Shown here piece after piece: positions 24,738 to 32,096 of a stretch of DNA of 64,000 nt. Each line of letters begins with the position of its first letter. Positions within the stretch are counted from its first letter, which is position 1. The notes beneath the pieces were generated by a model. That model had not been told where the DNA came from and searched no databases. It was given only the letters and a program-made list of their open reading frames with translations. Source of the DNA: DASSKP01 sp035695045 (lineage in GTDB: Bacteria > Actinomycetota > Actinomycetes > JAFAQI01); the NCBI GenBank assembly GCA_035695045.1, contig DASSEX010000028.1:49594-113593 (forward strand). The letters are read 5' to 3'. Position numbers and translations under genes: made by a program.

Positions 24738-24770
24738 CGAACGTGAACATTGCGTGATGAAGCGGTGAAC
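24738..24770. promoter_or_regulatory. PHO box between phoU and senX3
   Basis: Read on the minus strand, three 11-bp units occur in tandem: GTTCACCGCTT, CATCACGCAAT and GTTCACGTTCG. The outer two match GTTCAC exactly. The site lies in the 141-bp divergent gap and could serve phoU, senX3-regX3 or both, giving autoregulation by RegX3. Confidence 0.75.
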
Positions 24771-24819
24771 GCTCCGCTGCTCAACGGCTGGAACGACCGC
24801 GGATACCTATCATGAACGC

Positions 24820-25989
24820 GTGGCGGTGACCGCCGCGCTGGTCGCGGGCTTCGTGCTCGGAACGGCCGTGACCGTCCTCTTCGTACGAAGTCGCCGGTCT
24901 CGTCCGGCGAGCGTGCCCCTTGTCGCCGAGCCTCGCTCGCCGTCGCTGCCGGACCCGCTGCTGCAGCTGCTGACGTCTGCCGTCGTGCAAGTCGACGTCA
25001 ACGGTGACGTCCGGACCGCCAACGCGGCCGCAAGGTCGTTGGGGCTGGTCCGTGGTCTACGACTGTGCGGAGACGTGCTCGAGCATCTGACCCGGGATGC
25101 GCGGCTCCAGCAGACGGAGCTGACGCGCGAGCTCACCATCGAGGTGGGTGAACCGCCGCGTCGCGGCGTCAAGGTCCGCGCACGTGCTCGTCCCATGGGT
25201 GATGGGCTGGTCGGACTCCTCGTCGACGACCTCAGCGAGGCGACGAGGGTCGAGAACATGCGCCGGGACTTCGTCGCGAACGTGGGGCACGAGATCAAGA
25301 CGCCGGTGGGCGCACTCACGCTTCTTGCCGAAGCGGCGCTCGACGCCGCCGACGACCCGGTCGCGACGAAGCGGTTCCTCGGCCGGATCCAGCACGAGGC
25401 GAGCCGTCTAGCGAGGCTCGTCCAGGAGCTTCTCGACCTCTCCAGGGTGCAGGGAGGCGAGCCGCTTGCCGCCGACCCCGTGGCCGTCGACGGGGTGATC
25501 GAGGAGGCGGTCGACCGCAGCCACGCTGCCGCGGAGGCGAAACAGATCAGCATCGTCCGCAGTGGGGATGCCGGCGTTGTCGTGTCCGGCGACGGCTCAC
25601 AGCTCGTGACGGCGCTGGTCAATCTGCTGGACAACGCCGTCTCCTACAGCCATCCGGCGACGAGGATCACCGTGACCGTGCACGAACGCGACGGCTGGGT
25701 CGACATCGCCGTGAAGGACGAGGGGATCGGCATCGCGGACAGCGACAGAGATCGGATCTTCGAGCGGTTCTACCGCGTCGACCCCGCACGCTCGCGCGAG
25801 ACCGGCGGCACGGGGTTGGGCCTGTCCATCGTCAAGCACGTCGTGAGCAACCACGGTGGCGTGGTGTCCGTCTGGAGTGAAGTCGGGACCGGCAGCACGT
25901 TCACGATCTCGCTGCCGACGTCGACCCGTCCTTCGGTGTCGTCGGGCGCAGACTCCGATCCGCGACCGGTCGGGGTGGCCAGCTCGTGA
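24820..25989 (+). CDS. senX3: Phosphate sensor histidine kinase SenX3/PhoR
   Basis: Membrane sensor kinase of 389 aa with one N-terminal helix (1-22), a PAS-like region (about 45-135), HisKA with NVGHEIKTP (His157), and an HATPase domain with N-box NLLDNAVSYS, and GGTGLGLSIVKHV. GTG 24820 follows a TATCAT box by 6 bp, so the mRNA looks leaderless. A 4-bp overlap couples it to regX3. Together with the divergent phoU-pst genes and PHO boxes this is a complete phosphate-starvation circuit. Confidence 0.94.
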   Translation: MAVTAALVAGFVLGTAVTVLFVRSRRSRPASVPLVAEPRSPSLPDPLLQLLTSAVVQVDVNGDVRTANAAARSLGLVRGLRLCGDVLEHLTRDARLQQTELTRELTIEVGEPPRRGVKVRARARPMGDGLVGLLVDDLSEATRVENMRRDFVANVGHEIKTPVGALTLLAEAALDAADDPVATKRFLGRIQHEASRLARLVQELLDLSRVQGGEPLAADPVAVDGVIEEAVDRSHAAAEAKQISIVRSGDAGVVVSGDGSQLVTALVNLLDNAVSYSHPATRITVTVHERDGWVDIAVKDEGIGIADSDRDRIFERFYRVDPARSRETGGTGLGLSIVKHVVSNHGGVVSVWSEVGTGSTFTISLPTSTRPSVSSGADSDPRPVGVASS

Positions 25990-26666
25990 CGCGCATCCTC
26001 GTGGTCGAGGACGAGGAGTCCTTCTCCGACGCGCTTTCCTACATGCTCCGCAAGGAGGGCTTCGAGGTCACGGTGGCGGGCAACGGCCCGGACGGACTCG
26101 CCGAGTTCGGCCGGAGCGGCGCCGACCTGGTCCTGCTCGACCTGATGCTGCCGGGGCTGTCGGGCGTCGAGGTCTGCCGTGAGCTGCGGCTGAGCTCGGA
26201 CGTACCGGTCATCATGCTCACCGCGAAGGACTCGGAGGTCGACAAGGTGGTCGGGCTCGAGATCGGCGCGGACGACTACGTCACCAAGCCTTTCTCCACA
26301 CGCGAACTGGTGGCCCGGATTCGCGCCGTGCTCCGCCGTCGCTCCCAGCCGGACGAGTCGACGGACGACGTACTCGAAGCAGGGCCGGTGCGCATGGACG
26401 TCGAGCGACACGTCGTGACCGTCGCCGGTGAAGTGACGGCGATGCCGCTCAAGGAGTTCGAGCTGCTCGAGTTCCTGCTCCGCAACGCAGGGCGAGTCCT
26501 CACGAGGAGCCAGCTCATCGACCGGATCTGGGGCACCGACTACGTCGGCGACACCAAGACGCTCGACGTGCACGTGAAACGGCTGCGGGCCAAGATCGAA
26601 CCCGTGCCCGCAGAGCCGAAACATCTGCTCACGGTTCGTGGACTCGGCTACAAGTTCGAAGCATGA
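25986..26666 (+). CDS. regX3: Phosphate response regulator RegX3/PhoP
   Basis: OmpR-family response regulator, 226 aa. Receiver domain with acidic pocket VVEDEES, phosphoacceptor Asp in LLLDLMLPG (about residue 52) and LTAKD; C-terminal winged helix with the recognition region TKTLDVHVKRLRAKIE and GLGYKFE ending. It should bind the two PHO boxes upstream of pstS and phoU/senX3. Followed by a 4-bp overlap with a tiny acidic gene. Confidence 0.95.
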   Translation: MTRILVVEDEESFSDALSYMLRKEGFEVTVAGNGPDGLAEFGRSGADLVLLDLMLPGLSGVEVCRELRLSSDVPVIMLTAKDSEVDKVVGLEIGADDYVTKPFSTRELVARIRAVLRRRSQPDESTDDVLEAGPVRMDVERHVVTVAGEVTAMPLKEFELLEFLLRNAGRVLTRSQLIDRIWGTDYVGDTKTLDVHVKRLRAKIEPVPAEPKHLLTVRGLGYKFEA

Positions 26667-26803
26667 GCACGCCCGACGAGCCCGTCCTCCCCGACGTCAC
26701 CGGCGACGAGCGGGAGACCGGCTGGGGCGACGACGTCCCGAACGAGGACGACGACATCCGGCGACTCAACGACGAGCGGCCGCCTCATCACGACCGCGAC
26801 TGA
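26663..26803 (+). CDS. 46-residue acidic protein coupled to regX3
   Basis: A short reading frame starts at ATG 26663 inside the regX3 stop (ATGA overlap) and ends at TGA 26803, exactly abutting the convergent mscL stop. The product is very acidic (a run DDVPNEDDDIRRLND) with the ends GDERETGWGDD and ERPPHHDRD. I recall similar tiny GWG...RPPH proteins in other actinobacteria, but cannot verify. No domain, signal or membrane segment. The tight packing and acidic, in-frame composition favour a real gene. Confidence 0.65.
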   Translation: MSTPDEPVLPDVTGDERETGWGDDVPNEDDDIRRLNDERPPHHDRD

Positions 26804-27205
26804 TCAGGCGGCTTGCGGTGATGCGCAGAACGCGCACTTGCGCGCGGCGGCGGGAATCGACGACAGGCACTCCGGGCAGTCCTTGACCGGCGCCGGCTCA
26901 TCGGCAGAGGGCTTGAAGCGCTCCATCAACCGGTTGATCGGCACGACGACGAAGAAGTAGACGACCGCCGCCAGGATGAGGAACGCGATCAACGCGTTGA
27001 GGAACTTTCCGTAGGTGAAGTGCGACTTGTTGACGGTGAAGTAGAGAGCGCTGAAGTCGGGCTTGCCTCCGATCGCCGCGAGCAACGGCGTGATGAAGCT
27101 CGTGGTGAAGGCGGTCACGAGTGCTCCGAACGCGGCGCCAATGATGACGGCGACCGCCAGGTCGACGACGTTGCCGCGGAGCAGGAACTTGCGGAAGCCG
27201 CTCAT
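26804..27205 (-). CDS. mscL: Large-conductance mechanosensitive channel MscL with C-terminal zinc ribbon
   Basis: Emergency osmotic release channel, 133 aa, forming pentamers in the membrane. The N-terminus GFRKFLLRGNVVDLAVAVII leads into TM1, and TM2 is LNALIAFLILAAVVYFFVVV. The C-terminus carries a CPEC...CAFC zinc-ribbon-like extension (about 112-130), seen in some actinobacterial MscL. ATG 27205 has GAGAGGT eight bp upstream; the longer open frame upstream is noncoding. M. tuberculosis has mscL in the equivalent region. Confidence 0.93.
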   Translation of the reverse strand: MSGFRKFLLRGNVVDLAVAVIIGAAFGALVTAFTTSFITPLLAAIGGKPDFSALYFTVNKSHFTYGKFLNALIAFLILAAVVYFFVVVPINRLMERFKPSADEPAPVKDCPECLSSIPAAARKCAFCASPQAA

Positions 27206-27263
27206 GGCGCAGACCTCTCGTCCGGAGATGTTGCTCGCATCCTGGCGCGAAACCCACGCTCGG

Positions 27264-28850
27264 TCAGGCAACAGGGAGCAAAACTCCGGGGTTGAGCACT
27301 CCGGCCGGGTCGAGGGCTGCCTTCGCAGCCGCGAACGCCTGGGCGAACGGGTCCGGCCGCTGGTCGACGTACCACTGGACGTGGTCACGACCGACGGCGT
27401 GGTGATGCGTGATGGTGCCGCCGGCCGACAGGATCGCCTCGCTCGCCGCTGCCTTGACCTCGTGCCACTGCGCGAGCTCACTGCCGCGGCGGGCCGGCGC
27501 CATGACCGTGAAGTACGGCGCCGCTCCGTCGGCATAGACGTGAGTGAGACGACAGGTGACGCGGCCCCCACCGCACACGGCCCGCAGCGCGCCTTCGGTC
27601 GCTTCGGTGACGCGCAGCACGAACTCGTCGAAACGGTCCCACGTGATCGCCGTCTCGAACGTCTCCACCAGCAGACCGAGGAGCACGAGCTGCTCGCGCA
27701 CATAAGGTGCGCGGACGAACGACGACCTCCAGGCCTCGCCCGAGCCGCCACGATCGCCGGCCTCGACGACCTGAAGGCCGGCATCGCGAGCAAGGTCCAG
27801 AGCGCGGACCGCCGACGCTTCGACCGGTCCGCCGTAGGACTCGAGACCCAGCACCAGGGCGGCCTGGCCGGTCGCGAGGGTGCCGGTCGTCGCGGACTCC
27901 TGGGCGTCGATGAGCCGACAGGTCGCAGGCAGCAGACCGTCGTGCATCAGCATGCGGACGGCGCGTCCTCCGTCGGCGAAGGTGTCGGCGGCAAGGGTCG
28001 CCGACCATCGATGCGCGGGTCGCGGCTGTACCCGGAGCCACGCTTCCGTGACGATGCCGAGGGTGCCCTCGCTGCCGAGCAACAATCGGTCGGGGCTGGG
28101 CCCGGCGCCGGAACCCGGCAGCCGCCGCGACTCCCAGATCCCGGCGGAGGTGACCGCGCGCACCGACTCGGTGATGTCGTCGATGTGGGTGAGCCGACTG
28201 GAGAAGTGACCCGCGGCTCTCGTGGCCACCCACCCGCCGACGGTCGACCGCTCGAACGACTGCGGGAAGAAGCGCGCGGTCAGCTCATGCGGCCGCAGCT
28301 CGTCCTCAAGGCGTGGCCCAGGCGTGCCGGCCGCGACTCGCGCGGCGCGTGAGACCGGATCGACCTCGATGACCCCTGACAGCAGCTCGAGGTCGACAGA
28401 CACGACGCCGGAGTAGCTCGCGCCGACTGCCGGCTCGACACCCCCGACGACGCTCGTGCCGCCGGAGTAGGGGACAACCGCGACCGCGGCGTCGGCGCAC
28501 CAGTCGAGGACCGCCGCGACGTCGCTCTCGTCGCGCGGTCGCAGCACCACGTCGGGCGGCGACGCGATCTGGCCGCGGATGCCGCGCACCACGTCGCGAT
28601 AGGAACGGCCCAGTGCATGGCGCGCCCGGTCGAGCGGAGCCGTCGACGCGAGGCCATGGAGCGACGCGGGCAACCTCGCACTCACCCGGTCGTCCGGCAG
28701 CGTCGGCAGCGGAGCGGGTTGCTCCGGCGCTTGCACCGGCAGGCCGAGATGCTCCGCGACGATCGGCGCCATCGCCTCCAGGTCGGACCGTCGGGGCTCG
28801 TCGGCGGGGTCGCGCGACCAGCCCCAGACGGGATAGGTGGACTCGGTCAT
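27264..28850 (-). CDS. FAD-linked oxidase, alkyl-DHAP synthase (AGPS)-like, copy 2
   Basis: Paralogue of the flavoprotein at 9166-10773, 528 aa. Shared features are PYSGGTSVVGG (about 150), PQSFERSTVGGWVATRAAG and IDDI in the FAD-binding domain, and the HHHAVG triplet with LNPGVLLP at the C-terminus. The N-terminal VWGWSRDPADEPR extension resembles eukaryotic AGPS-type N-termini (WGW). It is translationally coupled by 4 bp to the SAF-domain gene upstream, an odd pairing. Substrate unknown. Confidence 0.85.
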   Translation of the reverse strand: MTESTYPVWGWSRDPADEPRRSDLEAMAPIVAEHLGLPVQAPEQPAPLPTLPDDRVSARLPASLHGLASTAPLDRARHALGRSYRDVVRGIRGQIASPPDVVLRPRDESDVAAVLDWCADAAVAVVPYSGGTSVVGGVEPAVGASYSGVVSVDLELLSGVIEVDPVSRAARVAAGTPGPRLEDELRPHELTARFFPQSFERSTVGGWVATRAAGHFSSRLTHIDDITESVRAVTSAGIWESRRLPGSGAGPSPDRLLLGSEGTLGIVTEAWLRVQPRPAHRWSATLAADTFADGGRAVRMLMHDGLLPATCRLIDAQESATTGTLATGQAALVLGLESYGGPVEASAVRALDLARDAGLQVVEAGDRGGSGEAWRSSFVRAPYVREQLVLLGLLVETFETAITWDRFDEFVLRVTEATEGALRAVCGGGRVTCRLTHVYADGAAPYFTVMAPARRGSELAQWHEVKAAASEAILSAGGTITHHHAVGRDHVQWYVDQRPDPFAQAFAAAKAALDPAGVLNPGVLLPVA

Positions 28851-29500
28851 GGCCGCAGCAACGCCAGGCTCAGCCGCGTGCCCACCGAAGCGGCGGCCAA
28901 CGCGGCGGCCTGGGCACGGTCGGCGGCCACCACCACCAGCCCGCCACCGTCGCCGGCAACGCTTGCCCGCGCGGGCACCGCGACGACCCGCACTGCCGAT
29001 GCGACGGTCACCGGTCGCGAGCCCGCCCGGCCCGACACGGGGTCACCCACGGACAGCACGTCGACGACGTCCCCGGGATGCACCAGGGCGGCGGCCGCAG
29101 ATCCGTCGGCCACCCGAACCGGTACGGCGACCAGGCCCGGCTCGGGTAGCGCTGTCAGCAGTGTGGGACCCAGCAGCCGCACGTCGGTCAGCGGCTCGCC
29201 GCGCCGCATCGGCGCGGCGAGCAACCGGCCGACGACCTGGATCTGCGCGCGCAGAGCGCCGGCCGGAACGGTCGCGACGGGAAGAGCGACCGTCCGCAGG
29301 TCGTGAGGAGTCAGCGGGCTGCCACCGGACAGGTCGTGGGCAGCGACCCACACGGCGACGGTCCGCTCCGCAGGTGGCGCGACCGCCTTGACAGCGGCGA
29401 GCACCGCGACGCCCGCGCAGAGAGCGGCCAGCAGCCGTCGCGGCCCACCGGTCGCGATCAGGATGCGGTCCGTGAGATCCCGCAGCCGGGAGTCGTCCAT
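28847..29500 (-). CDS. SAF-domain (CpaB/RcpC-like) protein
   Basis: A 217-aa protein with one N-terminal transmembrane helix (about 20-42) and a SAF domain (about 47-110) with the VWVAAHDLSGGSPLTPHDL start typical of Flp pilus assembly CpaB/RcpC. No other tad/flp pilus genes are in the window, so it is either an orphan or works with a distant cluster. Such orphan SAF genes near fmdB and the 5-FTHF cycloligase are common in actinobacteria. It overlaps the downstream flavoprotein by 4 bp. Confidence 0.82.
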   Translation of the reverse strand: MDDSRLRDLTDRILIATGGPRRLLAALCAGVAVLAAVKAVAPPAERTVAVWVAAHDLSGGSPLTPHDLRTVALPVATVPAGALRAQIQVVGRLLAAPMRRGEPLTDVRLLGPTLLTALPEPGLVAVPVRVADGSAAAALVHPGDVVDVLSVGDPVSGRAGSRPVTVASAVRVVAVPARASVAGDGGGLVVVAADRAQAAALAAASVGTRLSLALLRP

Positions 29501-29583
29501 CGGCTCACCCCCAAGACGTGGGCGACCCTAGTGCGCGGTCGGCGACCGGCGTCCCGCCCCGGCGGCGGCTGTGGACGAGGAGG

Positions 29584-29916
29584 TCAGGCGACCTTGTCCG
29601 AGCTGCCCGACTTCTTGTCTCCCGAGCCACCGGTGGTCGGGGTGCTGTCGGAGGAGCCGCTCGAGGAGCCGGCCGGGCTGCTGTCGGACTTCGCCGAGGA
29701 CGAGGACGACGAGGACGACGAGGACGACGAGGTGCTCGTGCTGCGGCTGTCGGTCTTGTAGAAGCCCGACCCCTTGAACACGACGCCGACCGGCGAGAAC
29801 ACCTTGCGGAGTGCGCCGCCACAGCTGGGGCACTCGGTCAGTGGGTCGTCGGAGAACTTCTGCACGGCCTCCAGGCGCTCACCGCAGCTCGTGCAGGCGT
29901 ACTGGTAGGTCGGCAT
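29584..29916 (-). CDS. FmdB-family zinc ribbon protein, Ruc-like redox chaperone
   Basis: A 110-aa protein: an N-terminal FmdB zinc ribbon (MPTYQYACTSCGERLE, then CPSCGG, four cysteines) followed by VGVVFKGSGFYKTDSR and a long Ser-rich disordered tail with a run of Ser residues. It matches Rv0991c (Ruc) of M. tuberculosis, a redox-regulated chaperone working with Hsp70, in layout and core motif. ATG 29916 has GGAGGGG upstream. A CIRCE-like element lies 20 bp before the start, in line with HrcA control of Rv0991c that I recall from mycobacterial work. Confidence 0.85.
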   Translation of the reverse strand: MPTYQYACTSCGERLEAVQKFSDDPLTECPSCGGALRKVFSPVGVVFKGSGFYKTDSRSTSTSSSSSSSSSSSSAKSDSSPAGSSSGSSDSTPTTGGSGDKKSGSSDKVA

Positions 29917-29935
29917 CCGTCCCCTCCGGTGGGCG

Positions 29936-29962
29936 CTGGCACTCAAAGGTATCGACTGCTAA
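29936..29962 (-). promoter_or_regulatory. CIRCE-like HrcA operator before fmdB/ruc
   Basis: Read on the minus strand, TTAGCAGTC, nine spacer bases and GAGTGCCAG. The CIRCE consensus is TTAGCACTC-N9-GAGTGCTAA, so 15 of 18 arm positions match and the spacer length is exact. It sits between the likely promoter and the fmdB start, the place where HrcA represses chaperone genes. Confidence 0.82.
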
Positions 29963-29999
29963 TGATGCGCCCTGAAGAGGCTTTGGGCAACTTCCGGAC

Positions 30000-30353
30000 T
30001 CAGCAGCCGGCGACGACCGACAGCAGGTCGGTCATGTCACCGGACTTGAGCACCGTGCGGTCGGCACCGAGCTCGTCGGCGAGCTCGAGATGGCTCGGCG
30101 ACGCCGAGTAGGCGACGACACACGGCCGTTCCTCGGCGTCGCAGTCGCTCAGCGCGCGCAGCACGTCGGCGCCGTTGGTGCCCGGCATCATCATGTCGAG
30201 CACGAGCACGTCGGGATGGCACTGGCAGGTCATCTCCAGGGCCTCGCCACCGTCCGCCGCCTCGCCGACGACGCGATGGCCCTCGAGCTCGAGGTTGAAG
30301 CGCAGGAGAGTGCGCACGCCGTCGTCGTCGTCCGCGACGACTACCTGCTTCAT
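30000..30353 (-). CDS. Stand-alone response-regulator receiver domain
   Basis: A 117-aa single receiver domain with acidic pocket ADDDDG, phosphoacceptor Asp in VLVLDMMMPG and a KS near the end in place of the usual K-P pair (VLKSGD). There is no output domain and no adjacent kinase. ATG 30353 gives the standard receiver length; the open frame extends upstream without support. Divergent from an MFS gene. Confidence 0.85.
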   Translation of the reverse strand: MKQVVVADDDDGVRTLLRFNLELEGHRVVGEAADGGEALEMTCQCHPDVLVLDMMMPGTNGADVLRALSDCDAEERPCVVAYSASPSHLELADELGADRTVLKSGDMTDLLSVVAGC

Positions 30354-30436
30354 CCGCCCCGCCCCCAAGCAACCCGTGATCATTTCCACGGTACCGCCGC
30401 CGACGGTGGCGGTATCCGCACTGACACGATTCCCCG

Positions 30437-31660
30437 GTGACGACCTCGACGAATCCGGACACCCGGCCGACCAACAGGGTGACCGCACTGCGGTTCGTCG
30501 TCGGCTTCGGCGTCGTGTCCGCGCTGGGCGACGTGGTCTACGAGGGCGCGCGGTCCGTGATCGGCCCCTTCCTGCGCGATCGCGGCGCGACCGCGGCCGT
30601 CGTCGGTCTCGTCACCGGCATCGGCGAAGCAGTCGCCCTCGTCTTCCGTCTCGGGACCGGGCATCTAGCCGACCGCACCGGCCGGCCGTGGCCGCAGACG
30701 ATCCTCGGCTACGGGCTGACCATGGTCTGCGTCCCGTTGATGGCGCTGCCGGGTGGCCTCGCGCTGGCCGCGAGCCTCTACAACGGCGAGCGGTTCGGCA
30801 AGGCGCTCCGCAGCCCCGCCCGCGACATGATGCTCGCCCATGCATCCGCGAAGCTGGGCACCGGCTACACGTTCGGTCTGCACGAGGCGCTGGACCAGAC
30901 GGGAGCACTGGCCGGGCCGCTCGCGATCGCGGCCTTTCTCGGTCTCGGCGGCTCGCTGCGCATGTCCTTCGCGCTGCTCGCCGTGCCCGGGGCCATCGCG
31001 ATGTTCGTCCTCGTGCGGCTCCGGCTCGCGGCGCCCGACCCGGCGGCCTACGACCCGACGGCAGCGGTCAGCGAGGCGAAGCGGCTGCGCCTCGGCGGCG
31101 GCTTGTCCCGGTCCTTCTGGCTCTACGCCGCGTTCTCAGCGGCGACGATGTTCGGGTTCGCGACGTGGGGCCTGCTCGCGTTCCACCTGGTCGCGAAGCA
31201 CGTCGTCAGCGCCGGCTTCGTGCCCGTGCTGTACGCCGCCGCCATGGGCGCGGCCGCGTTGACAGCTGTCGCGTCCGGCAGGGTCTACGACCGCGTCGGG
31301 TTCCGCGGGCTGATCGCCCTTCCCCTGCTCGGAGTCCTCGTCCCGCTCCTCTCATTCCGGACGTCGGTGGCCGCTGTCGTGGCCGGCGCGATCGTCTGGG
31401 GCGCAGGCATGGGCATCCACGACTCGACGATGCGCGCCGCGGTGACGGACCTCGTCCCCCGGCACCGGCGCGGCTCCGGTTACGGCACGTTCACCGCCGT
31501 CTACGGTCTCGCGTGGCTCGCCGGCGCGGCTCTGATCGGCCTGCTCTACGACCAAGGCGCGGCGGCGGCGACCTGGTTCATGGTCGCCGTACAGGCGGTT
31601 GCTGCCGTTTTGCTGCTTCCGCTCCTGACCCACCGGCCACATTTGACTAGCGGGAAATGA
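30437..31660 (+). CDS. Major facilitator superfamily transporter
   Basis: A 407-aa membrane protein with twelve predicted helices and MFS features (RLGTGHLADRTGRPW loop 2-3 motif, NGERFGKALRSPARD). The sequence resembles the antiporter-type MFS proteins that follow the GxLaDrxGRR pattern. Substrate unknown. GTG 30437; its TGA lies in the palindrome upstream of whiB. Confidence 0.85.
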   Translation: MTTSTNPDTRPTNRVTALRFVVGFGVVSALGDVVYEGARSVIGPFLRDRGATAAVVGLVTGIGEAVALVFRLGTGHLADRTGRPWPQTILGYGLTMVCVPLMALPGGLALAASLYNGERFGKALRSPARDMMLAHASAKLGTGYTFGLHEALDQTGALAGPLAIAAFLGLGGSLRMSFALLAVPGAIAMFVLVRLRLAAPDPAAYDPTAAVSEAKRLRLGGGLSRSFWLYAAFSAATMFGFATWGLLAFHLVAKHVVSAGFVPVLYAAAMGAAALTAVASGRVYDRVGFRGLIALPLLGVLVPLLSFRTSVAAVVAGAIVWGAGMGIHDSTMRAAVTDLVPRHRRGSGYGTFTAVYGLAWLAGAALIGLLYDQGAAAATWFMVAVQAVAAVLLLPLLTHRPHLTSGK

Positions 31661-31673
31661 TCCGGTCGGATCA
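31658..31673. promoter_or_regulatory. 16-bp palindrome upstream of whiB
   Basis: TGATCCG-GT-CGGATCA, perfect 7-bp arms with a 2-bp centre, 54 bp before the whiB start and overlapping the MFS stop codon. The 2-bp loop is too tight for a good RNA hairpin, so a dimeric regulator site is more likely than a terminator. The binding protein is unknown. Confidence 0.45.
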
Positions 31674-31726
31674 GATTGCGGGCCCGGCCGCCGGGTACGC
31701 GGGCCGAGGACCGTGTGGAGGTGGCC

Positions 31727-31975
31727 GTGGAGTGGTCGAACCGGGCAGCATGCCTGACCGCCGAACCTGAGGTGTTCTTCCCCGTTGGCAGCGGTGGCGG
31801 TGCGCTCGACGAGATCAGCGCGGCGAAGGCGATCTGCGCCTCGTGCGCCGTGCTCAGCGAGTGCCGCGACTACGCGCTCAGCAGCCGGCAGCCGTTCGGG
31901 GTGTGGGGCGGCCTCGACGAGGAGCAGCGCCGGGCCGTCTGGGCCGGTCACAAGATCCCCGCGCTCACTCACTGA
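31727..31975 (+). CDS. WhiB-family [4Fe-4S] transcriptional regulator
   Basis: An 82-aa Wbl protein with the four cluster cysteines (AAC; CASC; SEC spacing), the FFPVG motif and the GVWGG turn. The start GTG at 31727 has GGAGG five bp upstream and gives MEWSNRAAC, the normal Wbl N-terminus. The size is close to WhiB1/WhiB2. The C-terminal part after GVWGG is short and lacks the usual run of basic residues for DNA contact. Wbl proteins act by binding the principal sigma factor. Confidence 0.92.
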   Translation: MEWSNRAACLTAEPEVFFPVGSGGGALDEISAAKAICASCAVLSECRDYALSSRQPFGVWGGLDEEQRRAVWAGHKIPALTH

Positions 31976-31987
31976 GGACCGCGGAGT

Positions 31988-32003
31988 CGCCGGACAACCG
32001 GCG
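31988..32003 (+). terminator. Weak hairpin after whiB
   Basis: CGCCGG and CCGGCG separated by ACAA form a 6-bp GC stem 13 bp after the whiB stop. There is no T-tract, so termination is possible but unproven. Confidence 0.3.
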
Positions 32004-32096
32004 GGGATCTTCACGCGTCAGGTAAAGAGGGGCGAGAGCACCGCCCTGCGCGCTGCACAATGGAGCGTCGCGTCCTGACGAAGGGGAGCCCGCACC

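Noticed and set aside
29690..29745. GACGAGGACGAC tandem tract that looks like a short repeat array
   Set aside because: It codes for the Ser-run in the FmdB/Ruc-like tail on the other strand; no spacers, so not CRISPR.
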